From Bacteroides ovatus (GTDB lineage Bacteria > Bacteroidota > Bacteroidia > Bacteroidales > Bacteroidaceae), in NCBI RefSeq assembly GCF_001314995.1, contig NZ_CP012938.1:434001-498000 (forward strand): a DNA stretch of 64,000 bases, read 5' to 3'. The position numbers and the translations under genes were made by a program. This document shows positions 57,539-64,000 of the stretch, piece by piece (position 1 is the stretch's first letter; each line of letters starts with the position of its first letter). A model generated the notes under the pieces. That model had not been told where the DNA came from. It worked only from the letters and a program-made list of their open reading frames with translations, and did not search any database.

Positions 57539-57626
57539 AATGGCGTTAAAATGGCGAAGTTTCTGTTTGCTAAACTTGTCAATAACGATTACCTTTATAG
57601 ACGTAAAGCATTAAAAGTCAATCAAC
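57538..57626 (+). promoter_or_regulatory. phage repeated promoter, copy 4
   Basis: GGCG at 57542 and 57553 (11 bp apart), 9 nt, TTTG (57566-57569), 20 nt, TACCTTTA (57590-57597), then leader AAAGTCAATCAAC and the ATG at 57627. The core is nearly identical to copy 1 from AATGGCGTTAAAATGGCG to the -7 box; the leader is shorter. Confidence 0.85.
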
Positions 57627-57872
57627 ATGAAGAGGAATGAAAAAATAGAAAAATTAGAAAGACTAGGTATTTTCAATCAATGGAAATATAACACAGAAAG
57701 AGCAAATGATACATTTAATATTGAGTGTCCTGACTTCTCAATGACAAATGAAGAGCGGGTGAACAATTTGTTAGATGTTGATTGCTGTTTTCATCGATTT
57801 CTAGCTATCTCATTCCCTTTTAATGGTACTCCTGAAGGCGTTGCTTTTTGGGAGAATATTGCAAAAAAATAA
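57627..57872 (+). CDS. small phage protein (81 aa)
   Basis: First gene after promoter copy 4. The product is charged at the N-terminus (KRNEKIEKLERLGIFNQWKYN), with a C-terminal hydrophobic patch (CCFHRFLAISFPFNGTPEGVAFWENIAKK) typical of small phage nucleic-acid-associated proteins. No family is recognised. Followed after 23 nt by the 57896 gene. Confidence 0.6.
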   Translation: MKRNEKIEKLERLGIFNQWKYNTERANDTFNIECPDFSMTNEERVNNLLDVDCCFHRFLAISFPFNGTPEGVAFWENIAKK

Positions 57873-57895
57873 TCGAACTTAATTGAATTGAAATT

Positions 57896-58165
57896 ATGAG
57901 TAAAAAAGATTTAATAGAGCAGAACATTACAAGAGTTCAAGAATATGTGAGGGAACTTATTGAAGATGCAAAGTGGAATAATGGTGTTTCGGAAACTCTT
58001 GAATCTACTTCAATAATTGTAGGTAATTTTTGTTCTATGGTACTTCGATTAATGGATACTGAAGAATACAATAACAATTATTGCAAATCATTGGATTTAG
58101 TTCTGAAGCTGTTTCCTGAAATAGATGGAGAATTATTAGAAAAGGAATTGGATAGATATATTTAA
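57896..58165 (+). CDS. small acidic phage protein (89 aa)
   Basis: A helical acidic protein (SKKDLIEQNITRVQEYVRELIEDAKWNNG ... SLDLVLKLFPEIDGELLEKELDRYI). No signal, membrane segment or metal motif. It sits between the 57627 gene and a MazG-like gene in one operon. Function is unknown. Confidence 0.6.
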   Translation: MSKKDLIEQNITRVQEYVRELIEDAKWNNGVSETLESTSIIVGNFCSMVLRLMDTEEYNNNYCKSLDLVLKLFPEIDGELLEKELDRYI

Positions 58166-58176
58166 GCATTACAAGG

Positions 58177-58785
58177 ATGAGTAAAATGAATTTAAATGAA
58201 TTAAGAGACAAAGCATATAAAACAGCTTGTGAACATGGGTTTCACGATCAAGAGCTAAGTAACAATCATTTTCTTTGCCTTGTGATTTCTGAATTGATGG
58301 AAGCTGTGGAAGCAGATAGAAAAGGAAGGCGTGCTAATGTTGATCGGTATAATAAGAAGATTGCTAACAGCCGCATTTGTCAAGGATTGGATTCTGACAT
58401 TCCCAAAGAGCGTGGTTACGAAGTCGCATACAATGAAACTATAAAAGGCTCAATTGAGGAAGAGTTAGTCGATGCTGTAATCCGCTTGCTTGAGCTTGCA
58501 GGACTTCGAGGAATAAGCCTTGAACTTGCCAACGGAGATATTGATGACTGTATTGAAGATATGGCAGAAGCTTGTAAAGACGAAACTTTCACCGAATCAA
58601 TCTATTCCATCTCTACACTTCCTGTTAGGTATGACGGAATATTTGATTTTCCTACAACCGTGAATGATATGATACTATCAATCTTCGGGCTTGCCAAGCA
58701 CTTAGATATAGACCTGCTTTGGCACATCGAGCAGAAAATGAAGTATAACGAACTTCGTGAAAAGATGCACGGGAAGAAGTATTAA
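58177..58785 (+). CDS. MazG-like nucleotide pyrophosphohydrolase
   Basis: A 202-residue all-alpha protein with the MazG/dUTPase-like metal motif split as SELMEAVEADRKGR near residue 33 and EEELVDAVIRLLELAG near 93-108 (ExxE and ExxD pattern). Phage MazG proteins hydrolyse (d)NTPs or lower ppGpp to favour phage growth. The C-terminal half repeats the helical pattern (DMILSIFGLAKHLDIDLLWHIEQKMKYN), suggesting a duplicated, perhaps partly inactive, second lobe. Ends at a bidirectional terminator. Confidence 0.75.
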   Translation: MSKMNLNELRDKAYKTACEHGFHDQELSNNHFLCLVISELMEAVEADRKGRRANVDRYNKKIANSRICQGLDSDIPKERGYEVAYNETIKGSIEEELVDAVIRLLELAGLRGISLELANGDIDDCIEDMAEACKDETFTESIYSISTLPVRYDGIFDFPTTVNDMILSIFGLAKHLDIDLLWHIEQKMKYNELREKMHGKKY

Positions 58786-58829
58786 CTCTCAATACCGAAG
58801 ATAGAAATGAGTAAAGCGATAAATGAAAA

Positions 58830-58857
58830 AGTCCTGAATAGGTAGTCAGGACTTTAC
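58830..58857. terminator. bidirectional terminator
   Basis: AAAGTCCTGA (58830-58839) pairs perfectly with TCAGGACTTT (58848-58857), between the MazG-like gene and the convergent 58863 gene. Confidence 0.88.
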
Positions 58858-58862
58858 TGAGA

Positions 58863-59141
58863 TTAGATATAAATCTGAAACATTAGAGATTCGACATATT
58901 TGCCTTTCATATCACTTCCAGTACTTGATTCAAGAGTCACATGATTGGTTTTTACTGTATAGCCATCAGGCATTAAGCTATTTATGTGATTACAAATAGC
59001 GTTTTCTAAATGGTTCGGTTCCCCGTAATAAGGAGTTTCACATACTACTTTTACAACAGTGTTTCCGGATGGCTCAAACAATCTCAGTGAAATCCTTTGA
59101 TTAAGCTCATAGCCTTCTTTTGTAGATTTAATTACTAACAT
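58863..59141 (-). CDS. small phage protein on the opposite strand (92 aa)
   Basis: The start MLVIKSTKEGYELNQRI is chosen because a good promoter (59166-59197) lies just upstream; a longer frame would start inside or before it. The product is a mixed alpha/beta protein (RLFEPSGNTVVKVVCETPYYGEPNHLENAICNHINSLMPDGY). It is an isolated minus-strand gene inside a plus-strand phage region with its own promoter and terminator, the hallmark of a moron or lysogenically expressed gene. Function is unknown. Confidence 0.65.
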   Translation of the reverse strand: MLVIKSTKEGYELNQRISLRLFEPSGNTVVKVVCETPYYGEPNHLENAICNHINSLMPDGYTVKTNHVTLESSTGSDMKGKYVESLMFQIYI

Positions 59142-59165
59142 ATTTTTATTTTTAAAATTAGACAA

Positions 59166-59197
59166 CAAAGATAGGCAATAGTTATTTATAAAACAAT
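59166..59197 (-). promoter_or_regulatory. promoter of the minus-strand 58863 gene
   Basis: Minus strand: ATTG (59197-59194), 20 nt, TATCTTTG (59173-59166). Just upstream, ATGTAAATG occurs at 59217-59225 and 59228-59236, 11 bp apart, a possible binding site. Confidence 0.65.
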
Positions 59198-59266
59198 GAG
59201 ATGATTGATTTACAGTATGTAAATGATATGTAAATGGATAAATATTAATTAAAATCATAAAAAGAA

Positions 59267-59515
59267 ATGAGCGTTTTTGTAAAGCATTTCAGCAAGAAGG
59301 TACCCCACAGGTGGTACAGACATGGAAGGAAGGTGTTCCGGCTGACTCCTAAAAGCATGTTTGACAAGAAATCCCGGACTTTCCATTATGAATGTATCGA
59401 GAACAACTATAAGAGCGGGTGCTACATCATAGGGTTCAACCTTTATGATGACATGATCCCGATAACGGAGGATGAGTGGCGGAACGCTATGGAGAATTGC
59501 ATAAACCCGTATTGA
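59267..59515 (+). CDS. small basic phage protein (82 aa)
   Basis: A basic N-terminal half (KHFSKKVPHRWYRHGRKVFRLTPKSMFDKKSRTFHYEC) and a C-terminal end YDDMIPITEDEWRNAMENCINPY. Higher G+C than its neighbours. It lies divergent to the 58863 gene and 2 nt before the next gene. No family is recognised. Confidence 0.6.
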   Translation: MSVFVKHFSKKVPHRWYRHGRKVFRLTPKSMFDKKSRTFHYECIENNYKSGCYIIGFNLYDDMIPITEDEWRNAMENCINPY

Positions 59516-59517
59516 TT

Positions 59518-59766
59518 ATGAGTGAATATTCATTGAAAGAAAGAGCTCAGATGTTAACATCATTGCTTGTATATGGCGGTCCTATGACATTTGAGCAAAT
59601 CAAGAAATTAGATTGGTTGAAAAATACATCTGAATACGGAATATTATTCTATCTCCGGGAAGCTGAAAGATATGAATGGATAAAAACTAAATGTTTCAGC
59701 GGTGGTAAGCCGAATATCTATTCGGCAACGGCTAAAGGCCGAAGAATGGCTGAAGCAAGAGATTAA
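59518..59766 (+). CDS. small winged-helix-like phage protein (82 aa)
   Basis: Starts at MSEYSLKERAQMLTSLLVYGG, 2 nt after the preceding stop. The pattern YGGPMTFEQIKKLDWLKNTSEYGILFYLREAERYEWIKTK looks like a winged helix, followed by a basic tail. It probably binds DNA, perhaps as a regulator of the following methylase genes. Confidence 0.6.
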   Translation: MSEYSLKERAQMLTSLLVYGGPMTFEQIKKLDWLKNTSEYGILFYLREAERYEWIKTKCFSGGKPNIYSATAKGRRMAEARD

Positions 59767-59786
59767 TATTCAAATACAGAGTAAAT

Positions 59787-60344
59787 ATGAGTGAAGTAGA
59801 ATTAAAGAAGTTGTTTCAAATAGAGGATATATTATCACTTCCTAATGCGATTTTTAAAATAATCTTTGATAATGACGAAAGATTGCATCATATATATCGA
59901 GAGTTATTACAACTCAATACTCATGATCTTTCAAGAGATTGGTTTCAAGATATATATGAGGGTGAATTGGCTCAAAGAAACCAAAACAAGCAGGATTTTA
60001 CTCCTAATGTAGTAGGAATACTACTATCAAGATTGACAGGGGTTTCCAAAGGGGTGATTTACGAACCTACTGCCGGGAATGGTTCCCTTATTATTTCTAA
60101 CTGGTGGCATAGAGTTAAAACTTTAGGAACTGATTTCAAACCGTCTGAACACCCCGTTGAATGCTGGGAGTTGTCTGATAGGTCTATTCCGTTACTCTTG
60201 CTTAATTTATCGATACGTGGTATTAATGCAACTGTGTATCATGGTGATGTACTTGTAAAATCAATAAAAAGTGAATATCGCTTGCTGAACGTGAAAGATA
60301 TTCCATTCGATTTTTCCATTATAGAAAAGATTAGTTATGATTGA
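59787..60344 (+). CDS. N6-adenine DNA methylase, N-terminal fragment (SAM-binding half)
   Basis: A 185-residue protein with the N-terminal helical region of HsdM/N6_Mtase-type enzymes, then motif I VIYEPTAGNGSLIISN near residue 92, ECWELSDRSIPLLLLNLSIRG near 126 (acidic loop) and YHGDVL near 152. It then stops shortly after IPFDFS, where an intact enzyme would run into its NPPF motif. That motif opens the 60918 ORF in the same reading frame. A 197-aa ORF lies between, so this is one half of a split methylase. Confidence 0.8.
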   Translation: MSEVELKKLFQIEDILSLPNAIFKIIFDNDERLHHIYRELLQLNTHDLSRDWFQDIYEGELAQRNQNKQDFTPNVVGILLSRLTGVSKGVIYEPTAGNGSLIISNWWHRVKTLGTDFKPSEHPVECWELSDRSIPLLLLNLSIRGINATVYHGDVLVKSIKSEYRLLNVKDIPFDFSIIEKISYD

Positions 60345-60930
60345 CGATAATTTTATAAAGAATCTGTACCAATACACTAGGAAAAGAATCAATTTCTTGT
60401 TTCCTGGCATTGATATTAATTACATGGATATCTCTCATTCCGTTATAGCTGACGAACGTTTTTCTATTGAAAATTGGCGGGATTTGGTTGATCGTCTGAT
60501 TTACGATGAGGTTTCCTTTATAAAAAGAAACAACCGTTTTGGGGAAGCTGATTTAGCAATTAGAAATACTCCTGAAAATATTTTATTATGTAATAAATGT
60601 GGGGAGTATGTACCTGAAAGCAAATTCTATTTAAGTACGAAAATTTGTAATTCATGTTATTATATTGAAAATCGGGAAAAAATACTGAAGAATAATAAGG
60701 CATATCGGATTCGTAACAGAGACAAATTACTTGCCCGTAGGAAAGAATTGCGAAATGCCAATATTGAACATTATAGAGAATTGGAGAGGGCTAGTTACAA
60801 GCGTAGATATAAGGTTAATAAGGAAAAGATATTAGAGAAAAATAGAAAATATCAATTAGCTCACAAAAGTGAAATACGTGAGTATATGAAAGTGTATTAT
60901 CAAAAAAATAAATCAAAATGGAAACAGTAA
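60337..60930 (+). CDS. zinc-ribbon ORF inserted into the methylase gene (197 aa)
   Basis: It overlaps the first methylase fragment by 8 nt and the second by 13 nt. Residues about 85-110 form a zinc ribbon (LCNKCGEYVPESKFYLSTKICNSCYY). After it come tandem basic repeats of the type N-R-E-K-I-L-x-x-N-x-x-Y (ENREKILKNNKAYRIRNRDK, VNKEKILEKNRKYQLAHKSE), as in phage HNH/restriction-like proteins. I see no complete HNH or GIY-YIG core, so nuclease activity is not shown. The position inside a conserved enzyme gene is typical of homing endonucleases. Confidence 0.7.
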   Translation: MIDDNFIKNLYQYTRKRINFLFPGIDINYMDISHSVIADERFSIENWRDLVDRLIYDEVSFIKRNNRFGEADLAIRNTPENILLCNKCGEYVPESKFYLSTKICNSCYYIENREKILKNNKAYRIRNRDKLLARRKELRNANIEHYRELERASYKRRYKVNKEKILEKNRKYQLAHKSEIREYMKVYYQKNKSKWKQ

Positions 60931-61583
60931 TAGCAAATCCGCCCTTTTCCGCCAAATGGAGTGCAGATGTCTCTTTTATGGATGATGAACGATTTAGTGA
61001 AGTTGGGAAATTAGCCCCTAAATCTAAAGCTGATTATGCTTTTGTCTTGGATATAGTCCATAAACTGGATGTAACAGGGATTGCGGCTATAGTTCTTCCT
61101 CATGGAGTTTTATTTCGTGGTGCTGCCGAAGGTGTTATTCGCAGGTTTCTTATTGAAGATAAAAACTGCATTGATGCTGTCATTGGGCTACCGGCCAATA
61201 TATTCTATGGTACTAGTATTCCTACTTGTATCTTGGTAATAAAGAAATGTCGTAAAGAAGATGAGAACATCCTTTTTATTGATGCAAGCAAAGATTTTGA
61301 AAAGCTTAAAAACAAGAACTCTTTGAGTGATGAACAAATAGACAAGATTGTACAGACGTTCCAAGAGCGTAAGGAAATTAAGAAATACAGTCATTGTGCC
61401 ACATTGCAAGAGGTTATGGCTAATGATTTTAATCTTAACATACCGAGATACATAGATGTATTTGAGGAAGAAGAACCTATTGACATTAAGGCTGTTATGG
61501 ATGAAATAAAAGAGCTGGAAGCCAAACGTGCCGAATTGGATAAGGAGATTGATGTTTATTTGCGAGAATTGAAACTGATTTAA
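60918..61583 (+). CDS. N6-adenine DNA methylase, C-terminal fragment (catalytic NPPF half)
   Basis: A 221-residue protein starting METVIANPPFSAKWSAD, so motif IV (NPPF) is at its very N-terminus. ADYAFVLDIVHKLDVTGIAAIVLPHGVLFRGAAEGVIRRFLIE and LPANIFYGTSIPTCILVIKK follow, as in type I HsdM subunits, and a C-terminal coiled coil (IKELEAKRAELDKEIDVYLREL) ends it. It is in the same frame as the 59787 ORF. The two halves may assemble into an active enzyme if both are translated. Confidence 0.8.
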   Translation: METVIANPPFSAKWSADVSFMDDERFSEVGKLAPKSKADYAFVLDIVHKLDVTGIAAIVLPHGVLFRGAAEGVIRRFLIEDKNCIDAVIGLPANIFYGTSIPTCILVIKKCRKEDENILFIDASKDFEKLKNKNSLSDEQIDKIVQTFQERKEIKKYSHCATLQEVMANDFNLNIPRYIDVFEEEEPIDIKAVMDEIKELEAKRAELDKEIDVYLRELKLI

Positions 61584-61601
61584 ATAACAAATTTATAAGA
61601 T

Positions 61602-62558
61602 ATGAAATTGGATGATGTGTATAAGGCTTGGATTTCTGTAAAGAAAAGGCAAGTCAAGACTAGTTCACTGGCATCGTACCAGCAGATATACGTGAAAAAG
61701 CTTTCTCCAATGTTAGGATGTATGGGAGTTGGGGAATTGAGCAAAAAGGTTATTGTGCCATTCATGAACGATCTTATGGATAATTCGGGGTTATCTGTGA
61801 AGTACTGCAATGATATTCTGATAGTTCTAAAAATGCTAATTCGGTTTGCTGACGAAGAGTTAGACCTTGAGGTACATAACATTACATGGAAGATGGTATG
61901 GCCAAGTAAAAATAAGATAGCTGCTCAAAAGCTGGAACGTTATTCTCCTGCTGAATATAAGAAAATCGTCGATTATGTGTTAGCGAATCCATCTCCACGT
62001 AATCTTGGAATTTTGCTAACGATATGTTCCGGTATGCGTATAGGGGAAGTATGTGCCTTACAATGGAAGGATATAGATTTAGATAAAAAGACTATTCATA
62101 TTTGTAAAACCTTAGAACGCATATATATGCCAGGCGAGGATGGTACATTTAATAAAGCAAAAACCCATATTGAGATTGGGCCCCCGAAAACTTCAAATTC
62201 TGATAGGTATATTCCTATCTTAAAAAACATTTTCCCTTTGGTGAAGAAGTTTTCTGCTGTGTGTAATCCCGATTATTATGTGTGTACTTGTGGTGAGCAA
62301 TATACAGAACCTCGGACCTTGCGGAATTATTATGAGAAATTTATTCTTGAAAAGGTAAAACTAGACCACTGTATCAAGTATCATGGATTAAGGCACACTT
62401 TTGCCACGACTCTTATAGAGAATAAAATTGATGTCAAAACTGTATCTACTATTCTTGGTCATTCAGATGTAGGTACCACTTTGAATATTTATGTTCATCC
62501 ATCAGAGGAAGCTAAAACCGATGCTGTTAATTCAGGATTAAGGAGAATTTTTAAATAG
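61602..62558 (+). CDS. int: tyrosine recombinase (phage integrase)
   Basis: A 318-residue integrase. The SAM-like core-binding domain is at about residues 1-105. The catalytic set is visible: Arg in CSGMRIGEVCALQW near 148, HGLRHTFATTL (HxxR) near 262, LGHSDVGTT (His) near 286 and the nucleophile in NIYVHPSEE near 297. A CxC pair (YVCTCGEQY near 228) is unusual. It lies inside the early region rather than at a prophage end. Confidence 0.92.
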   Translation: MKLDDVYKAWISVKKRQVKTSSLASYQQIYVKKLSPMLGCMGVGELSKKVIVPFMNDLMDNSGLSVKYCNDILIVLKMLIRFADEELDLEVHNITWKMVWPSKNKIAAQKLERYSPAEYKKIVDYVLANPSPRNLGILLTICSGMRIGEVCALQWKDIDLDKKTIHICKTLERIYMPGEDGTFNKAKTHIEIGPPKTSNSDRYIPILKNIFPLVKKFSAVCNPDYYVCTCGEQYTEPRTLRNYYEKFILEKVKLDHCIKYHGLRHTFATTLIENKIDVKTVSTILGHSDVGTTLNIYVHPSEEAKTDAVNSGLRRIFK

Positions 62559-62571
62559 CCCCAAATAAGTG

Positions 62572-63486
62572 ATGAATATCGGAATACTAGCAGTCGATAG
62601 CAACTATCCTAATCTAGCTTTGATGAAGATAAGTAGCTATCACAAGGCAAGAGGTGATAATGTAGAATGGTATAATCCCCTTTGTTCTTATGATAAGGTT
62701 TACATTGCAAAAGTATTTAGCTTTACGCCGGATTACGGCTATTACATCAATGCCGATCAAGTTGAGAAAGGCGGTACAGGGTATGACATAAAAAAGGTTC
62801 TTCTACCGGAAATTGATAGAATGATTCCTGATTACGATCTGTATAATGTTGATAAAAATTTGGCTTATGGCTTTTTGACAAGGGGCTGTCCTAATCGTTG
62901 TAAATGGTGTGTTGTACCTGCCAAAGAAGGAAACATCACTCCTTACATGGATATTGCGGAAGTATCTGCTGGGCGAAAAAATGTGATTCTCATGGATAAC
63001 AACATACTTGCATCCAACTACGGTTTGCAGCAGATTGAAAAGATTATCTCCATGGGAGTACGTGTAGACTTCAATCAAGGATTAGATGCCCGGTTGGTTA
63101 CGGATGATATAGCCCGGTTGCTTGCAAAAGTAAAGTGGATGAAGCGCATAAGATTCGGTTGTGATACACCGGGACAAATAGCAGAATGTGAGCGTGCTAC
63201 GGCTTTGATTGATAAGTACGGTTACAAAGGCGAATACTTCTTTTATTGTATCCTGCTTAGTGACTTTAAAGAATCGTTTGAGCGTGTCAATCATTGGAAG
63301 AATAAAGGCAGTCGGTTCTTGCCGCATTGCCAGCCTTACAGGGACTTAAATAATCCTCGTCAAATTATTCCTCAATGGCAAAAGGATTTAGCCGGATGGG
63401 CTGATAAGAAGTGGGTGTTTAGAAGCTGTGAATTTAAAGATTTTATCCCTCGAAAAGGGTTTAAATGTAGTGGATATTTTGATTAA
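62572..63486 (+). CDS. radical SAM protein
   Basis: A 304-residue protein (ATG at 62572; a GTG one codon earlier is possible). The N-terminus (NIGILAVDSNYPNLALMKISSYHKARGDNVEWY) is like a B12-binding-type Rossmann domain. The 4Fe-4S motif is TRGCPNRCKWCVVP near residue 104 (CxxxCxxC), then ILMDNNILASNYG and GVRVDFNQGLDARL, which fits a TIM-barrel radical SAM core. The substrate is unknown; similar proteins occur in Bacteroidota phages, and modification of DNA, tRNA or a peptide is possible. Confidence 0.85.
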   Translation: MNIGILAVDSNYPNLALMKISSYHKARGDNVEWYNPLCSYDKVYIAKVFSFTPDYGYYINADQVEKGGTGYDIKKVLLPEIDRMIPDYDLYNVDKNLAYGFLTRGCPNRCKWCVVPAKEGNITPYMDIAEVSAGRKNVILMDNNILASNYGLQQIEKIISMGVRVDFNQGLDARLVTDDIARLLAKVKWMKRIRFGCDTPGQIAECERATALIDKYGYKGEYFFYCILLSDFKESFERVNHWKNKGSRFLPHCQPYRDLNNPRQIIPQWQKDLAGWADKKWVFRSCEFKDFIPRKGFKCSGYFD

Positions 63487-63524
63487 TAACAATACGAAAG
63501 TTATGATAATATTAAGAATAAAAA

Positions 63525-63548
63525 GGACCGGGAAAATTTTCCCGGTCC
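63525..63548 (-). terminator. perfect 24-bp palindromic terminator
   Basis: A perfect palindrome: GGACCGGGAAAA (63525-63536) followed by its exact reverse complement (63537-63548). On the minus strand it is followed by TTTTT, so it ends the 63554 gene; it may also stop plus-strand transcripts. Confidence 0.8.
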
Positions 63549-63553
63549 ATAGG

Positions 63554-63751
63554 TCAGTAAACCTTCTGCCCTTTACGGTTAACTACACAATTATATATAG
63601 CTAACTCACCTGCTTTATCTCCTGTGCGTTTACAGTAATTGTACGCACCGCGAGCACCAGAGAATTCTCCTCTTCCATGTAGGTAGATAAACTCTCCAAG
63701 TAAAGCAGCTCCCTTACAAGCAGCGATAAATAAATAATACTTATTGTTCAT
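63554..63751 (-). CDS. small minus-strand phage protein (65 aa)
   Basis: A 65-residue protein (NNKYYLFIAACKGAALLGEFIYLHGRGEFSGARGAYNYCKRTGDKAG...), partly hydrophobic at the N-terminus, basic, with two cysteines. It is followed directly by a strong minus-strand terminator, which supports a real gene. TATATTTA just upstream of the ATG is a weak -7 candidate. Function is unknown; it could be a moron gene. Confidence 0.55.
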   Translation of the reverse strand: MNNKYYLFIAACKGAALLGEFIYLHGRGEFSGARGAYNYCKRTGDKAGELAIYNCVVNRKGQKVY

Positions 63752-63889
63752 AAATATACATTATTTATAGGTTAATACTAGATAGATTCTACCTAACAAA
63801 CTATGTTATGGTCAGAATTTCTCAGTTAGTTATTACTAACAACTGCAAAGATAATAATTATATAGAAAACTCAAACTTTAAAATTATCA

Positions 63890-64000
63890 ATGAAAGCAAT
63901 AACAATAAAACAACCATGGGCTTCTTTAATAGTGCATGGTATCAAGGATATTGAGAACCGTACTTGGGCGTGTCCATGGAAATACATAGGGCATAGAGTG
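63890..64000 (+). CDS. ASCH-domain protein (5' end only)
   Basis: The frame starts MKAITIKQPWASLIVHGIKD and continues IENRTW to the window edge. This is the characteristic N-terminus of ASCH-domain proteins (PUA-like fold, thought to bind RNA or modified bases), common in phages. It is cut off by the window end. Confidence 0.75.
   Translation, partial: MKAITIKQPWASLIVHGIKDIENRTWACPWKYIGHRV

Noticed and set aside
60337..60930. Intein in the methylase
   Set aside because: There are stop codons at the junction, a separate start for the second half, and no intein splicing motifs at the boundaries.

Overview
The window is a stretch of Bacteroides chromosome (Bacteroidota). Three things point to this. 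Promoters follow the Bacteroides pattern, with a -7 box TAnnTTTG and a TTTG-like -33 box 19-21 nt upstream. Leaders are A/T-rich with weak Shine-Dalgarno sites. The gene content (Rhs, BspA-like LRR, GDP-fucose genes, class III FBPase, IS66) is typical of the genus. The sequence suggests the B. thetaiotaomicron/ovatus/xylanisolvens group, but species cannot be fixed from it alone.

Layout. (1) 1-3.2 kb: the 3' end of an Rhs gene followed by a cassette of small, mutually similar membrane proteins and an orphan Rhs-tail remnant. (2) 3.2-34.9 kb: core chromosome. It holds a BspA-like surface protein, a CPBP protease, Tex, a histidine kinase coupled to a 5'-nucleotidase, AraC- and Crp-type regulators, lipoproteins, tRNA-Glu and tRNA-Ser, a probable sRNA, a ravA-viaA pair, an AspT/YidE-type transporter, class III fructose-bisphosphatase, an LA_2272-repeat outer-membrane protein, an acyl-CoA ligase, gmd-fcl (GDP-L-fucose), a DAACS symporter, the oxidative pentose phosphate operon gnd-zwf-pgl and a Dyp-type peroxidase. 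(3) 35.5-38.2 kb: a complete IS66-family element with inverted repeats and a target duplication. (4) 38.3 kb to the end: the early, regulatory and nucleic-acid half of a temperate prophage. It contains a CI-like repressor with two operators, a recombination/replication module (Rad52-like annealing protein, PD-(D/E)XK nuclease, SSB, NinB, helicase, NinG), ParB-like proteins, a probable DNA-modification set (TAGT-like glycosyltransferase, PAPS-reductase-like enzyme, split N6-methylase), a tyrosine integrase and a radical SAM enzyme. No terminase, capsid or lysis genes are seen, so the phage continues beyond position 64000.

Two features of the prophage stand out. First, about 2 kb (40.82-42.84 kb) is mostly structured RNA carrying five tRNA-like bodies with good acceptor and T arms. 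None has a normal 7-nt anticodon loop: the anticodon stems are capped by tetraloops, opened by insertions, or fused end to end into a double tRNA-like molecule. Between them are covarying hairpins capped by GTGA (GNRA) loops, and an intrinsic terminator closes the unit. Second, four dispersed copies of an almost identical promoter (two GGCG boxes exactly 11 bp apart, 9 nt, TTTG, 20 nt, TAnCTTTA) drive separate blocks of early genes. This implies a phage regulon under one DNA-binding factor. A third oddity is an N6-adenine methylase gene cut in two, just before its NPPF motif, by a small zinc-ribbon ORF.
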